Below are positions 45,164 to 55,317 of a DNA stretch of 64,000 nt, in pieces. Both the position numbers and the translations under genes were made by a program. Source of the DNA: Typhlomys cinereus (taxonomy: Eukaryota > Chordata > Mammalia > Rodentia > Platacanthomyidae); assembly GCA_023101885.1 (NCBI GenBank), contig JALPQD010000115.1, positions 1,557,953 through 1,621,952 on the forward strand, in the 5' to 3' direction. Positions within the stretch are counted from its first letter, which is position 1. Each line of letters opens with the position of its first letter. Below the pieces are notes generated by a model. It saw only the letters and a program-made list of their open reading frames with translations. It was not told the DNA's origin and searched no databases.

Positions 45164-45879
45164 AAGCACTGCACCATCTCCTAGGTTACCAAAAAACTTG
45201 TTTTAAAGGTACAGTTGCTTGGTTGGGCGATTTTTTCATAGACTTTAACTGTCATAGGCAAACCAGCTAAGAATACCCCAATCCACCAGAAGGCTGTTTT
45301 TGTTTGTTTGTTTATTTGTTCGTTCATTGTAACACTTAGCTCCTGGCAGATTAAAACATAAAATAAATGGAACTAGAAATATTTAAAGATGGAGTCATGA
45401 AATCTACAGATGGTATTGAAAAGGAAGACAAGAAGATGGACTAAAAGAAGAGAAAGGTGGGAAACAACCCAGAAAGTCAAAATTCCAACAGAAGGCATTC
45501 ATAAAAGAGAACAGAAAAATAGAAACAGTTAACTTATAAGGAATTCTGACCATCATGTTAATACATTTCAGGTCAATAATTTTCAGCCTGATGAATGAAT
45601 GAGAAAAACATGAAATGGGATTCCACAACTGAATCTTAGAAGATTCTAGCAACTCCTAGAGGAAACAATGGCTCCTATACAAAGAGTGAATTCAGTCCTT
45701 GTGTGAGATTACCAGGAAATAATCAAAGCAGACTGCTTATCTCCTATAGTGAAATCATAGCAATGTAAATGTTAATTATAAATTCTGGAAAACATTTTGA
45801 TAACATGAAATAATAAGAAGAGGCAATTCTATGTAATAGGGAGGCAGAAGAACACCATATAATAAAGGAAATTTTGGAG
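43581..45879. other. intergenic; three (TG)n tracts
   Basis: (TG)n tracts lie at 43620-43642, 44445-44488 and, as a duplicated unit, 45065-45090 plus 45116-45161. The last two are each preceded by 'ttgcatgtgggtaga', which shows a local duplication. No gene or other repeat is recognised. Confidence 0.65.
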
Positions 45880-46235
45880 ACTATGGAGATGTTACAGCAG
45901 CAAAAGTGCTTATTGCTAAAACATGAATACCTGAGTTCAAATCCTCAGCACCTACATTAAAAGCTGGGCATGACAGTGTGATGTGCATGACCCGGTGCTG
46001 AGGGAGGCAGAGACAAGTGGATTGCTGGGGCTTCCTGGTCACCAGCCTGGCTACAGAGTTATTGAGACACCATATCCCAATTGATAGGCAGGGATAGAGC
46101 AGGACGCTAAACACCCTCCTCTGGCCTCCACATGGGCACAGGCACACGTACTCACAAAAAAAATGCATGCAACACACACACACACACACATGCACACATG
46201 TGCGTGTGCGTATACACACACTCACACAAGTGCTC
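45880..46235 (+). mobile_element. B4-like SINE (tRNA head joined to B1-like part)
   Basis: A tRNA-like head ('gcttattgctaaaac', 'acctgagttcaaatcctcag') is followed by a B1-like segment ('gctgggcatgacagtgtgat', 'gaggcagagacaagtggatt', 'accagcctggctacag') and a CA-rich tail. This fused structure is the B4 layout. Confidence 0.7.
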
Positions 46236-46739
46236 ACATATACACAAAGCCAAATTCTCATTAGGATTTAAAGATAAACAAAGAAGAGAAGATGTCTGGA
46301 TCAATACATCAAGAATTGCATTAAAGCACATTTTTTGGTTAAAGGGCAGCAAGTAGTGGAAGAAATAGCTAAAGGTATTTTGAAAATATCTGTCTTCAGA
46401 AAGTGGGACATGCGTAGAGAGGAAAGGGAAATTTTACTACTACTTAATTCCTTAAAATATAAATTGTGAATGACACTTTATTGTTTTTAAAGTTAAACAT
46501 AAAGGAAAATATGAAGAACAAGAAGTTCGGATGAAGATCACCAACTTCAGATACATGAGCCTGTTTTAGACTTCAAAATTTAGCTATGCTAATGTTTTAA
46601 ATGTTGTTTAAATACATGGTATAGTGAGAATATGGAATGTTACATGTGATAAGATTTTTTTAACATTCAGGTATCTTGTTTTCCTGTTCGCTTTCTTAAT
46701 ATTAATTCATTTACTTATCATATGTATGTGTATGAGACA

Positions 46740-47075
46740 AAGAAAGAGAGAGAGAGAGATAACTCTACAAGCCACAACACGCATGGAAGTCTGAGGTCAG
46801 CTTTCAGGAGTCGCATCTCACCCGGTACCTTGCTGAGCCAAGGTCTCTCTTGTTACTGTTGCTGTGGCTCATACTCCAGGCTGGCTGATCCATGAGCTTC
46901 CAAGGTTCGTTCATTCTGCTGGACGGTCACCTCCCATCTCATAGCAGAAGTGCTGGGATGACAAGCACACACCACTGCTTCTGGCCTTTCCTGGTCCTCC
47001 GGCTCGAGTCTTCAGACCTGCCTGGCACGTTCCTGTGCTGGCTGAGCCACCCAGCCACGCATGGCCCAGGTATAA
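46740..47075 (-). mobile_element. diverged composite SINE, minus strand
   Basis: 'gaagtctgaggtcagctttc', 'tactccaggctggctgatcc', 'agaagtgctgggatgacaag' and 'ctgagccacccagccacg' suggest a reversed SINE containing a B1-like part. Confidence 0.55.
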
Positions 47076-47924
47076 GATCTTAAACGATACACAGCATTAA
47101 AACCATCTTACTTAAGATACATATATCATGCAAATTAGTAACCCAATCATATGTATGCACTCTCTGGCTTTAGTATTTCTGTGTTTAAAAGGAAAAGCTT
47201 CCATTTGGGAGATAGTAAGAGGCATGATAGCTTTTTCCTTTAGACTTTTTAAAATCAATTTTATATTATATTGCTTTTATAGTACATTTGAGTTTTAAAA
47301 CTAGATTGAGATACTACTTTTTATTGAAAAAACTGAAAAGGGAAATAATTGAAAAGAATACAACTAATTTTCAAAAACGGAACAGAAAGGAAATATGCCC
47401 CCCTGTATCATAAAAGAATATGTGTTTTTGTAAGTGACTAAAACCCAATCTAACACAGTCTGAACAACTTTATTTCACAAGTTTTGCTAGACAAGTGCTA
47501 CACATCACTGTGGTCATTGACACAGGCATCAACCTGACAAGAGGTAAACTTGGGATAGTTAAATCTTGGTTGTCAACCTGACTACACTTGGGATAAACTA
47601 ACAGATTAGTTCTCAGACCACCTGAAGAGATTATGTACTTTGCGATATTTGAAATACAATGACCAATTTTAAAGGTCTAAAGGTGGATGATATCTTTCAG
47701 TAGCAGACCAGATAAAAAGAATTTCTCTCTCTCTTTCTCTCTTCCTTTGGCTATTCCAAAGAAGTGGGATCTGTGACTCCTACGGTAGATCTGGTTTCTC
47801 AAGGAGCCTCTATGTTATTCTCCATCCTGATGTGACTTCTCTACAGATCCATCAGCATCGTGTAAGGAACATCCCTTTTTCTACACAGGCTCGCCATCCT
47901 TTGCTATAGCAACTTTTTCTATAA
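47076..47924. other. intergenic; possible URR1-like fragment
   Basis: 47565-47700 carries 'cttggttgtcaacctgacta' and 'ttaaaggtctaaaggtggat', the general form of a rodent URR1-type DNA element. The rest is AT-rich with no feature. Confidence 0.45.
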
Positions 47925-48310
47925 TGTCCACTCTAACTCAGGTAAGCAATACCTAATTGTGGTTTTGATTTGCACATTGAGTGTTTTTCATAGATTCCTT
48001 GGCCATTTTTCTTCTTCTTTTGAGAAGTGTCTATTCAGATCATTTTCCTATTTTTCCATTGGCTTATTTAGGAGTTCATTATTAAATTCCTGGGACTCCC
48101 ACAGATTTGGAGTGCTAATCCTTTGACAGATGAAAATGAATGGGACTGGAGGAGATTATGCTAATTGAAATGAACTGGACATAGGTCAAACTGAGTGTCC
48201 TGATTTCCTAGAGGCTAGGAGAGGTGGAGAATGGATATAGAGGGTGGATTTGAATAGGGCATGCTGTACATGTGCTGAACAATCGAGCTGAACTCCATTA
48301 ATAGTCACAA
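47925..48310. mobile_element. L1 end with 5' inversion
   Basis: 47925-48125 reads as reversed L1 ORF2 ('ttttgatttgcacattgagt', 'ttgagaagtgtctattcaga', 'taatcctttgacagatg'). 48126-48310 reads as direct L1 ORF2 C-terminus and 3' end ('gggactggaggagattatgc', 'aattgaaatgaactggacat'). Confidence 0.7.
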
Positions 48311-50059
48311 TAAATATATGTTAATAAAAATAAAATATGGACTTTCAATAAGCCATGAACTCAGAATTAGAAATTCGGTTAACTGGAAGCTACCCAGTAT
48401 AGCAGGAATGGAGTATGTGGAAATATCAAATGGAAAGAAACCAAGCTGTACACAATTCCAAGACCACAGGGAGAGAGGTGAGAGGGAGGCAGGGACAGGA
48501 CAGTCCCTGAAGTGCAGAGAACAAATCCAAGAAAACCACAACAAAAGGCCCCACTCATGCCTTGTTCTGTCTTTCTGGGCTGTCATGTGGCAGCTCAGCA
48601 GAGAAGTGCCAAGAGCTTCACATGAGAGGGTGGTGTGACCCTCTTCCCTCACTGTTAAGTTACTCAAATGCCAAAAATCTTACTGTGGACTATTAACAGC
48701 TCCAAGTAACATTCAGCCCATGAGACCTCACATGTGCTTCTGAACTCTTAAGTAATTTAGCAACACATTATCATCTCGTCTCATCTCATTTTTATGGCAA
48801 GGTCTTCAAGTCATGCCCTTTCTCCAAATGATACTTCGATAATCACAGCTGTTCTGCAAATTATAACTGCATTTAGAGAGGTAAGAAATGGCACATGGAG
48901 AGGTAAGAAATGTGTCCTGCAGACAGAAAGAAGACACTTCCATGGATTCAGACTCTTGGTACCAAGAAGTGCTGTAGAAGGGATAAGGCACTTGCAAAAG
49001 TCCATTGCAGATCTCTGGGTCAACCTAGTATACCCCCCAAAACACTATGCAATAGAGTAGTCCAAGTTTGGTGGAGACTTTAAAAGTATCCCTGAAATCT
49101 GGGTACCTTCTAAGACTCTGAAGCTGCCTGGATAAAGTGGTTTTAGAATCCCCTAAAAAGTCTGCTATGATGCTCAGAGAACCCTAGATCAAAGGTCAGA
49201 GAAGATGATTGGCCAGAGCCTGGAACAGATTCTCTAATGTCCTTATGCAGAAGGGATCTTCAGTGGTGAGCCACGGGGTCTCACAACAAGAACAGGCTCA
49301 GAAGAACCCCGAGGGGTACTGTAGGCCCCTGAAGAGAGGAGTGCCAGCACACCATAGTACCTCAAGGCATAAATCCACACCAGAGGTCTAAAGGCACCAT
49401 GCATCACAACAGATGCCAGACAGCCCCGTGCTCCTGAACTTGTCTTCCAGTGACTCCATGTTCTGACACATGTTAATTAAAACCTTCCCCCGAGTTCCTT
49501 CCTGTTTCCTGGATCAAATTCACATGTGTTGCAAGAGTTTTGTTCTCAGTCTATACTCTACCTCTGTCCTTATCATATACTTCAAAAGGGTGCCCAGTGC
49601 CCGGTGCACTAGCCCAGTAACTTGAGTTTCCACCACTTGATTCTCTCTTCCACTTCTGAGATTACTGTTCAAGGCTATGGCTTGCTAAGCTATAAAGAAT
49701 CTTCCAGCCGGCCTCCCCCAACCAAGTAGAAAAGACTCACCCACACCTCCCATGTGTGGTCAACATTAGGACATGGATGTTACCTCTGCTTTCTTTGCCT
49801 AATCTGCATACAATCTCTCTTGAGAATCCACTTTCCTGACTTGGTGGGAAATCTGATGCTGATCCCTTTCCAAAATCACTTCCCTTTCCTGCAAATCATC
49901 AGTGGTCTACAGAAGCTGGCCCGGTGGGATCCCTCAGCAGCTGGCTTCCCTTGCCTTGTGGTCCTCTCTCTACCACCACCATGACCAGCTCAGGATGCTT
50001 CAGGACCTTTCTGCTCACTGCCCAAAGCCAGCGATCTTCAAGCTAGTCAGACTGGCCCT
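48311..50059. other. intergenic, nothing recognised
   Basis: Unique-looking DNA with a short tandem 'agaggtaagaaatg' at 48875-48912. The open frames on both strands lack motifs. Confidence 0.6.
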
Positions 50060-50275
50060 AATGGAATGTTCTGGGTTTAATTAGAGACTCAGGCTCACAT
50101 CATAAAGTGGAAGAGCAGCCAAGGATGAATCCTAGTATTACCCTTGGGCTTCCACAGGACATACACACAAATGAAGTATGTGTACCCATGTACATACACA
50201 TACATATACTCACCCACATGCAGACACACACATACACACACACACACAAATACCCCCATACACACATATATGAAA
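50060..50275 (+). mobile_element. 3' part of an older SINE with CA-rich tail
   Basis: 'gtttaattagagactcaggc', 'gcagccaaggatgaatccta' and a CA-rich tail match the 3' half of the SINE at 14730-15085. Confidence 0.6.
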
Positions 50276-50439
50276 AACGCCACCTAATAATGTTTATATG
50301 CACATCACACAAAATTCTACCTCTAAAATCACCAGTCGATACTCACTTTATTAAGAGTGAACTGTAGACGGGATTTTCTGAGAATAAAGCTTTTTAGTGC
50401 CCAACACCAGTAACCACGTGAGGTGTCACAGTCACTCTT

Positions 50440-50810
50440 TTGTGCTTCTGTAAGATACCACCCAGGCTCCAAGGAGAGGAAGGGAGAGTTATTTGGCTTT
50501 AATTCCAGAGAGGAGATACAGTCCATTATGGCGAAAAAGCCAGCTGGCCAAAGCTGGAGCTGGAGGCAGCTCAAGTCGCTGCAGCCATCATGGAGGTGGG
50601 GAGCACTCCCAGCAGCCTGTAAGAGCAGACTAACTAACTGAAGCAGGGCGGAGCTGATCAACGTTAAGGTCCACCCCCTGGGTGAAGCCTTCATCCAGCA
50701 AGGCTTCACCTCCCCACAGTTGCCACAATCTTCCCAAACATCAGCTAAAGATTCCAAGACATGAGCCTGTGGGGAACAACTTATATTCAAGTCATGACAG
50801 CTTCACAGAT
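50440..50810 (+). repeat. rodent hAT-like element (RCHARR1-type)
   Basis: 'gagttatttggctttaattc', 'agatacagtccattatggcg', 'cacaatcttcccaaacatca' and 'cttatattcaagtcatgac' follow the order of a repeat also seen at 60800-61085. Confidence 0.5.
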
Positions 50811-51734
50811 TCATAGCTATAGAAGTTAAAATTCCCAAACTTGCTGACAAGACGATTCAATAAGTGAAGAAAAGTATCTCCTCTGCTCATTGAGTTTGAT
50901 CCCTGAAGTCCGCATGGTGGAAGAGAAATGACATCAAAAAGTTATACTCTGTTCTCCATAAGTTCTCTCTCTCTCTCTCCCTTTCTCTCTCTTTCTCTCT
51001 CTCCCTTTCTCTATTTCTCTCTCTCTCTCACACACACACACATACACACACCTAAATATTTTTTAAATTCCCTCACATTGATTCTTCTCATAGAGTTACA
51101 CTTCACACACACATGCCAATTAACACTGGATTTCATATGTGTTTTAACTTTATAACATTTTCTATATAAACGTTTTCTCTATAAATAAATTCTTATAGAT
51201 TTTTTATTCCTATCCTTTACACAGGGTACCCCAAACTGTATAAGTTCTAATTGTAGCTTGTTTTCCCCTCGGATTCCTAATTTTATGAATTGAGGTGACG
51301 TGGCTGAAGAGAGGGTGTCGTGAATATTTAAAATCCATCATTGCGGCCTCACAATCTCTGAGAAAAATCTTATATAAACAGCTATTAAAATAATAAAATG
51401 CTTATTTTTTATTCCTTCATGACTTCCTACATGTTAAAGAATAAAACAAAGACCAGGGGAAGAATGTGGCCGGGCAAGGGGACACACAACTGCAGACAAA
51501 GTAAATGAGAAAATCAGAAGGGGAAAAGTCAGGGGATCCAGAGTGTTCTAGAGCAGGCACCCCAAGGCGTTGCTCCCCCAAGGCTGAGCTCATTAAAGGC
51601 GCCTGTGGATCTGCAGGCTGCTGTTTAAAACAGCCCATTTGCAGTTGTCAAGTATGTCTTCAGTTAGATCCCATAAAGGTGTTGCACACTTCAGTTACCA
51701 AAGGCTCATGGTAATTGTTGCAGTTCGCCTGCAA
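50811..51734. other. intergenic with (TC)n/(CA)n at 50960-51050
   Basis: A mixed ctctct/ttctct tract runs directly into cacaca. The rest is unique-looking. Confidence 0.65.
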
Positions 51735-52135
51735 AGTTGCTGATAAATATCCATCAAACAGCTTAAGGAAACAAGGGTTTATTCTCTCTTACGATTCCTG
51801 GTTGCAGTTCTCAGTCCAGCTTGATGGGAGAGCACGCACCAACACCAGGGCTGAGGGAACTGGCCACATCATCACCACCTAATGGCTGAGAGATGGACAA
51901 TCCTTACTTGCCAGACCAGCATGTCTGACCAAGTATACACAAGGATGCCAGCTCTCTCAACCAGCTCTCTGTAATTTATCCAGGGCCTAATCCCACCCAC
52001 CATAGGCTGGGCCTTCCCCATCAGCTAGACAATCTCTTGCAGGTTTGCTCTGGGCGTAACTCAACTACTAATTCTCCACAAATGTGCCCAGAGCTCAAAC
52101 CCTAACTGTCAAGTTGATACCTGTGCTTAACTTCT
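51735..52135 (+). repeat. ~400-bp interspersed element, copy 4 of 6
   Basis: 'cagcttaaggaaacaagggt', 'gagggaactggccacatcat', 'ccataggctgggccttcccc' and the end 'ctgtcaagttgatacctgtg'. The flanks 'gtaatt' (51709-51714) and 'gtaatt' (52139-52144) may be a short target duplication. Confidence 0.75.
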
Positions 52136-52869
52136 AGAGTAATTAATAGCCTTGTCCCATAAGTGAAACTTGAATGCTCCCCCTACTGATAAAGGGGTCT
52201 GTGACCATCTGCTAACATCTCGTGTTTTTTACTGTTGTTGTTATTATTATTATTAGTGTTTCATAATATAGTGAATTTAGGATATTTTCACACTTTAATC
52301 CCCAACCCCATCCTCTTCCTCTTTCCATTACAGTTCTTCTTCTCCCCTGACAGGCTCCCTTCTAATTTTCTGTCTTTTCTTATGTGTGGCCCACTGGATT
52401 TCTGATGTCATGTGCCTGGGTGGAGCATGGATATTTACTTGAGTGGGTGCGCTATATACCTAAAGTAGGAACGATATATGTGACTTTTCCAAGGCTGCAT
52501 TGTAAAAACCCCATCACTAACCTTCTGTCCCTCTAACAACACCTTATCAAGAGGAAGGGCTATTTTAGCTTCCAGTTTTGCAAGCTTCAGTCCACGATTC
52601 TGCAGCCTCGTTGCTTTGGGACCTGTGGCAAGTTAGTGCATCAAGACAGAAGCACATGAAAGAACAAACTGATCACCTCATAGCTGGGAGGAGAGAGAGA
52701 GAGAAACAGACAGACACATACAGATGGGAGAGAGATAAAAAATAGACAGACATATACAGATGAGAAAGAGAGAGAGAGAGAGAAAGAGAGAGAGAGCAGT
52801 TTTCCACAATTTCCTTCAAAAATTTATCCTTGGTGACCAAAATACCTCCGTCAAGCTTGTGCCAATTAC
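52136..52869. other. intergenic with (GA)n tract
   Basis: 52690-52797 alternates (GA)n with 'cagacatatacagatgggag'-like units, a small duplicated block. No gene is seen. Confidence 0.65.
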
Positions 52870-53050
52870 TTTCAGCTGTCAACTTGACATTTAAGCTGAG
52901 ACAAGCCATTGGGCACACCTATGAGGGATTATTTAATCAAAGAAGGTTCTGGACAAGTCTGTAGGAGATTGTCTTGATTTCATGATTGATGTGGGAAGAC
53001 CCAGCACATAGTACTTGGGGCTATTTTTGGATAGGTGATGCTACAGTTTT
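52870..53050 (+). repeat. URR1-like fragment
   Basis: 'gctgtcaacttgacatttaa', 'gcacacctatgagggattat' and 'gatttcatgattgatgtggg' resemble the start of a rodent URR1-type DNA transposon. Confidence 0.45.
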
Positions 53051-53465
53051 CCTGAATGTTGATAAATCCATAACCAAAGAGCTTAAGGGAACAAGAGGTT
53101 TTATTCTTTCTTATGACTCTCAGTTATAGTTCCTAGTCCAGCTTGGCAAGAGAGCTCATACCAAGCCTAAGAGCTGAGGGAACTGGCCACACCAGACCCA
53201 CAGAGATTTCTGAGAGAGAGGCAAACCTCACTCGACAGACAGCAAGACTCTCCAAGCATGCTGAAGATAAGCCCCACTTTACTGAACCAGCTAGCTCCAT
53301 CTTATTCACCTGCCCGAGGAATGGTCCCATCCACAACAGGTTGGATCCTCCTGCATCAATCAGACATCCCCCTACAGATTTGTTCAAGGCTTGCTTAACT
53401 ACCAGTTCTTCACACATGTGCCAAATGTCAGCCTTCAATTGTCAAGTTGACACCTATATATCTAA
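53051..53465 (+). repeat. ~400-bp interspersed element, copy 5 of 6
   Basis: 'agagcttaagggaacaagag', 'gctgagggaactggccacac', 'tgcatcaatcagacatcccc' and the end 'ttgtcaagttgacacctat'. Confidence 0.75.
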
Positions 53466-53830
53466 CACACATAGGAGAAGAAAATGGAGAGAGCAGGTTC
53501 CCACTTCCTGGCAAGCTGGCATGTCAGGAAGCAAGTATACAACACTGGCCCTTGCTCTGTGTTCCCCCCTGGTACTCCTGCTGCTGGCACAGCCCTCCTG
53601 CCCTGATCAGCTATAACCTTGAATCATGAGTCATTCACATCTTCTGGTCCTTCTAGATTGTTCAGGACATGTATTCATTACAGCAATGATTTTATGAAAA
53701 TAAGATAAGACTCGACTTCTTCAGGCTTTCATCAAAGAATGGCACCATCTAGCTGGGAACAGAGCTTTTAACATATAAGCCTTTGGGTCATACTTAAAAT
53801 GTACTTATAGATTTAAAAAGCCACTGTACA
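53466..53830. other. intergenic, nothing recognised
   Basis: 53540-53700 ('tgatcagctataaccttgaa') is probably the tail of another old repeat. No gene. Confidence 0.5.
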
Positions 53831-54050
53831 GGACTGGAGAAATGGCTCAAGGATTAAAGAATTTGCCTCACAAGCAGAAGGACCTGAGTTCAAATCCCAG
53901 AAACCATATAAAAATGCCCAATGGATATAGTGGCAGCCTGTAATTCTGTCCTGGAGGGGTGTGGAGCCTGAGAAAACCCAGAGCAAAGCATCAAGGAGGT
54001 AGAGCAATCCAGGGTTATTCCTGAAGTCACTCTTGGGCCACAATGAATTA
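53831..54050 (+). mobile_element. SINE, plus strand, lacking (CA)n tail
   Basis: It starts ggactggagaaatggctcaa, with 'gaaggacctgagttcaaatc', 'ggagcctgagaaaacccaga' and 'cctgaagtcactcttgggcc'. The CA tract is absent, so the 3' end was lost. Confidence 0.8.
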
Positions 54051-54369
54051 CTTGATCCAAGAAATCTCTTACAGGTCTGTGAGTTGATTCCAGACTCAGT
54101 CATACTGACAACCAAGACTAACCATCACAATATTCAAACTGCAGATGCAAGAGCAAAATAAGTAACTGTTTTTTGTTTTGTTTTTTTTTTAGTCACTGTT
54201 TTGGGATAGATTTTAAGTAAGTTAACCAGAATATGCAGCTACTCTCTAGGGACAGAATACATGCTTTCTATATCTTTACATTTTAGACTGAAATAATAGG
54301 TCTTTCATTATAAAGAGCTTCTGATGTTTGTTGTTGCTGATAAAATCAAAACCTAAAGTAAATAAGATA

Positions 54370-55220
54370 AATCAGAGTGATGGTTACTTTTTTATCTGTC
54401 AACCTGCTGGACTGAGAGATACTTAGAAAACAGGTAAGGCACCCTTCTGGTGTGTCCATAGAGAAGTTTCTGGAAACTGTGGGTATGTGGATGAGTAAAC
54501 CAGCAGGGAAGACTCATCCTGAATGTGGATACACCATCCAATAGCATGGAGCTTGGAAGGGATAAAAAGCAAAAGGGGAACCAGCGAGATGGCTCACTGT
54601 ATAAAGGCACTTGCTGCACTAGCCTGACAACCTGAGTTTGAACCACAGAGCTCACATGTGAGAAGGAATCAACTCCTGTAGGCTATCCTCTGAAATATTA
54701 AAGGAATTTCCAACGATAGGTGGAGGCTCACGCTCACAGTACCGACTTCTTTCTGAGCACATGCGCTTTTCCCACTGCCCTCACTGTGTGCATCAGGTAT
54801 CAGATTCTACAGCTTCTAACTGATGATCTGCACCAGTGACTCCCTAGGAACTTCCAGGTTTCCGTCATCAACCTGGGCTGCATCGTCCTGTCGCTCTGGT
54901 TAAGAGGCTTCCAGTTTCTGGATCTGAAAAGCCATAGATTTTCCTGGCTCTGCAGCTTGCTGATGGCCATTGTTTGTCTGCCAAATAGCCTTAGGAGGAG
55001 ACAGCACATGCAGCTGGAGCAAAGGGCAGGTCAGAAGATTTGCATTCTCTCAGCTCATGATTTCCTTTCCCACAACACCACAGAATAGCATCTTCTTCAG
55101 CCCTTGGGACCTGGGAGCTGGGGACACTGATGCCGCTTGTACTGTTTTCTATGCAGGAGCAAGGAAGCACTTTGCCTCTGGCCCAGGAGTCTTATGTCTT
55201 CTGCCATAAACCATGAAAGC
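54370..55220 (+). repeat. old DNA-transposon-like repeat split by a SINE
   Basis: 54375-54575 ('atctgtcaacctgctggact', 'ggtgtgtccatagagaagtt') and 54790-55220 ('ctgatggccattgtttgtct', 'gaggagacagcac') look like halves of one old element, with a SINE at 54580-54720 between them. Family not named. Confidence 0.4.
54580..54720 (+). mobile_element. tRNA-type SINE fragment
   Basis: 'accagcgagatggctcactg' and 'ctgagtttgaaccacagagc' give A- and B-box-like motifs. The 3' end is unclear. Confidence 0.65.
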
Positions 55221-55298
55221 ATAGATCAGCTTGTTAGCTTATAGATGGGATAAAAGCCCAGCTCACTCCAAGCCTTACCCACTCTTCCCTTTCAAGTT

Positions 55299-55317
55299 GA
55301 AAATGAGGTCAGGTCAT
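55299..55317. repeat. 5' target-site duplication of truncated L1
   Basis: gaaaatgaggtc followed by aggtcat. The matching copy at 58299-58317 is identical over the first 12 bases and differs at 2 of the remaining 7. Confidence 0.85.

Noticed and set aside
48305..48667. 120-codon minus-strand frame as a gene
   Set aside because: No motif, overlap with a plus-strand frame of similar length, and partial overlap with an old L1 end.
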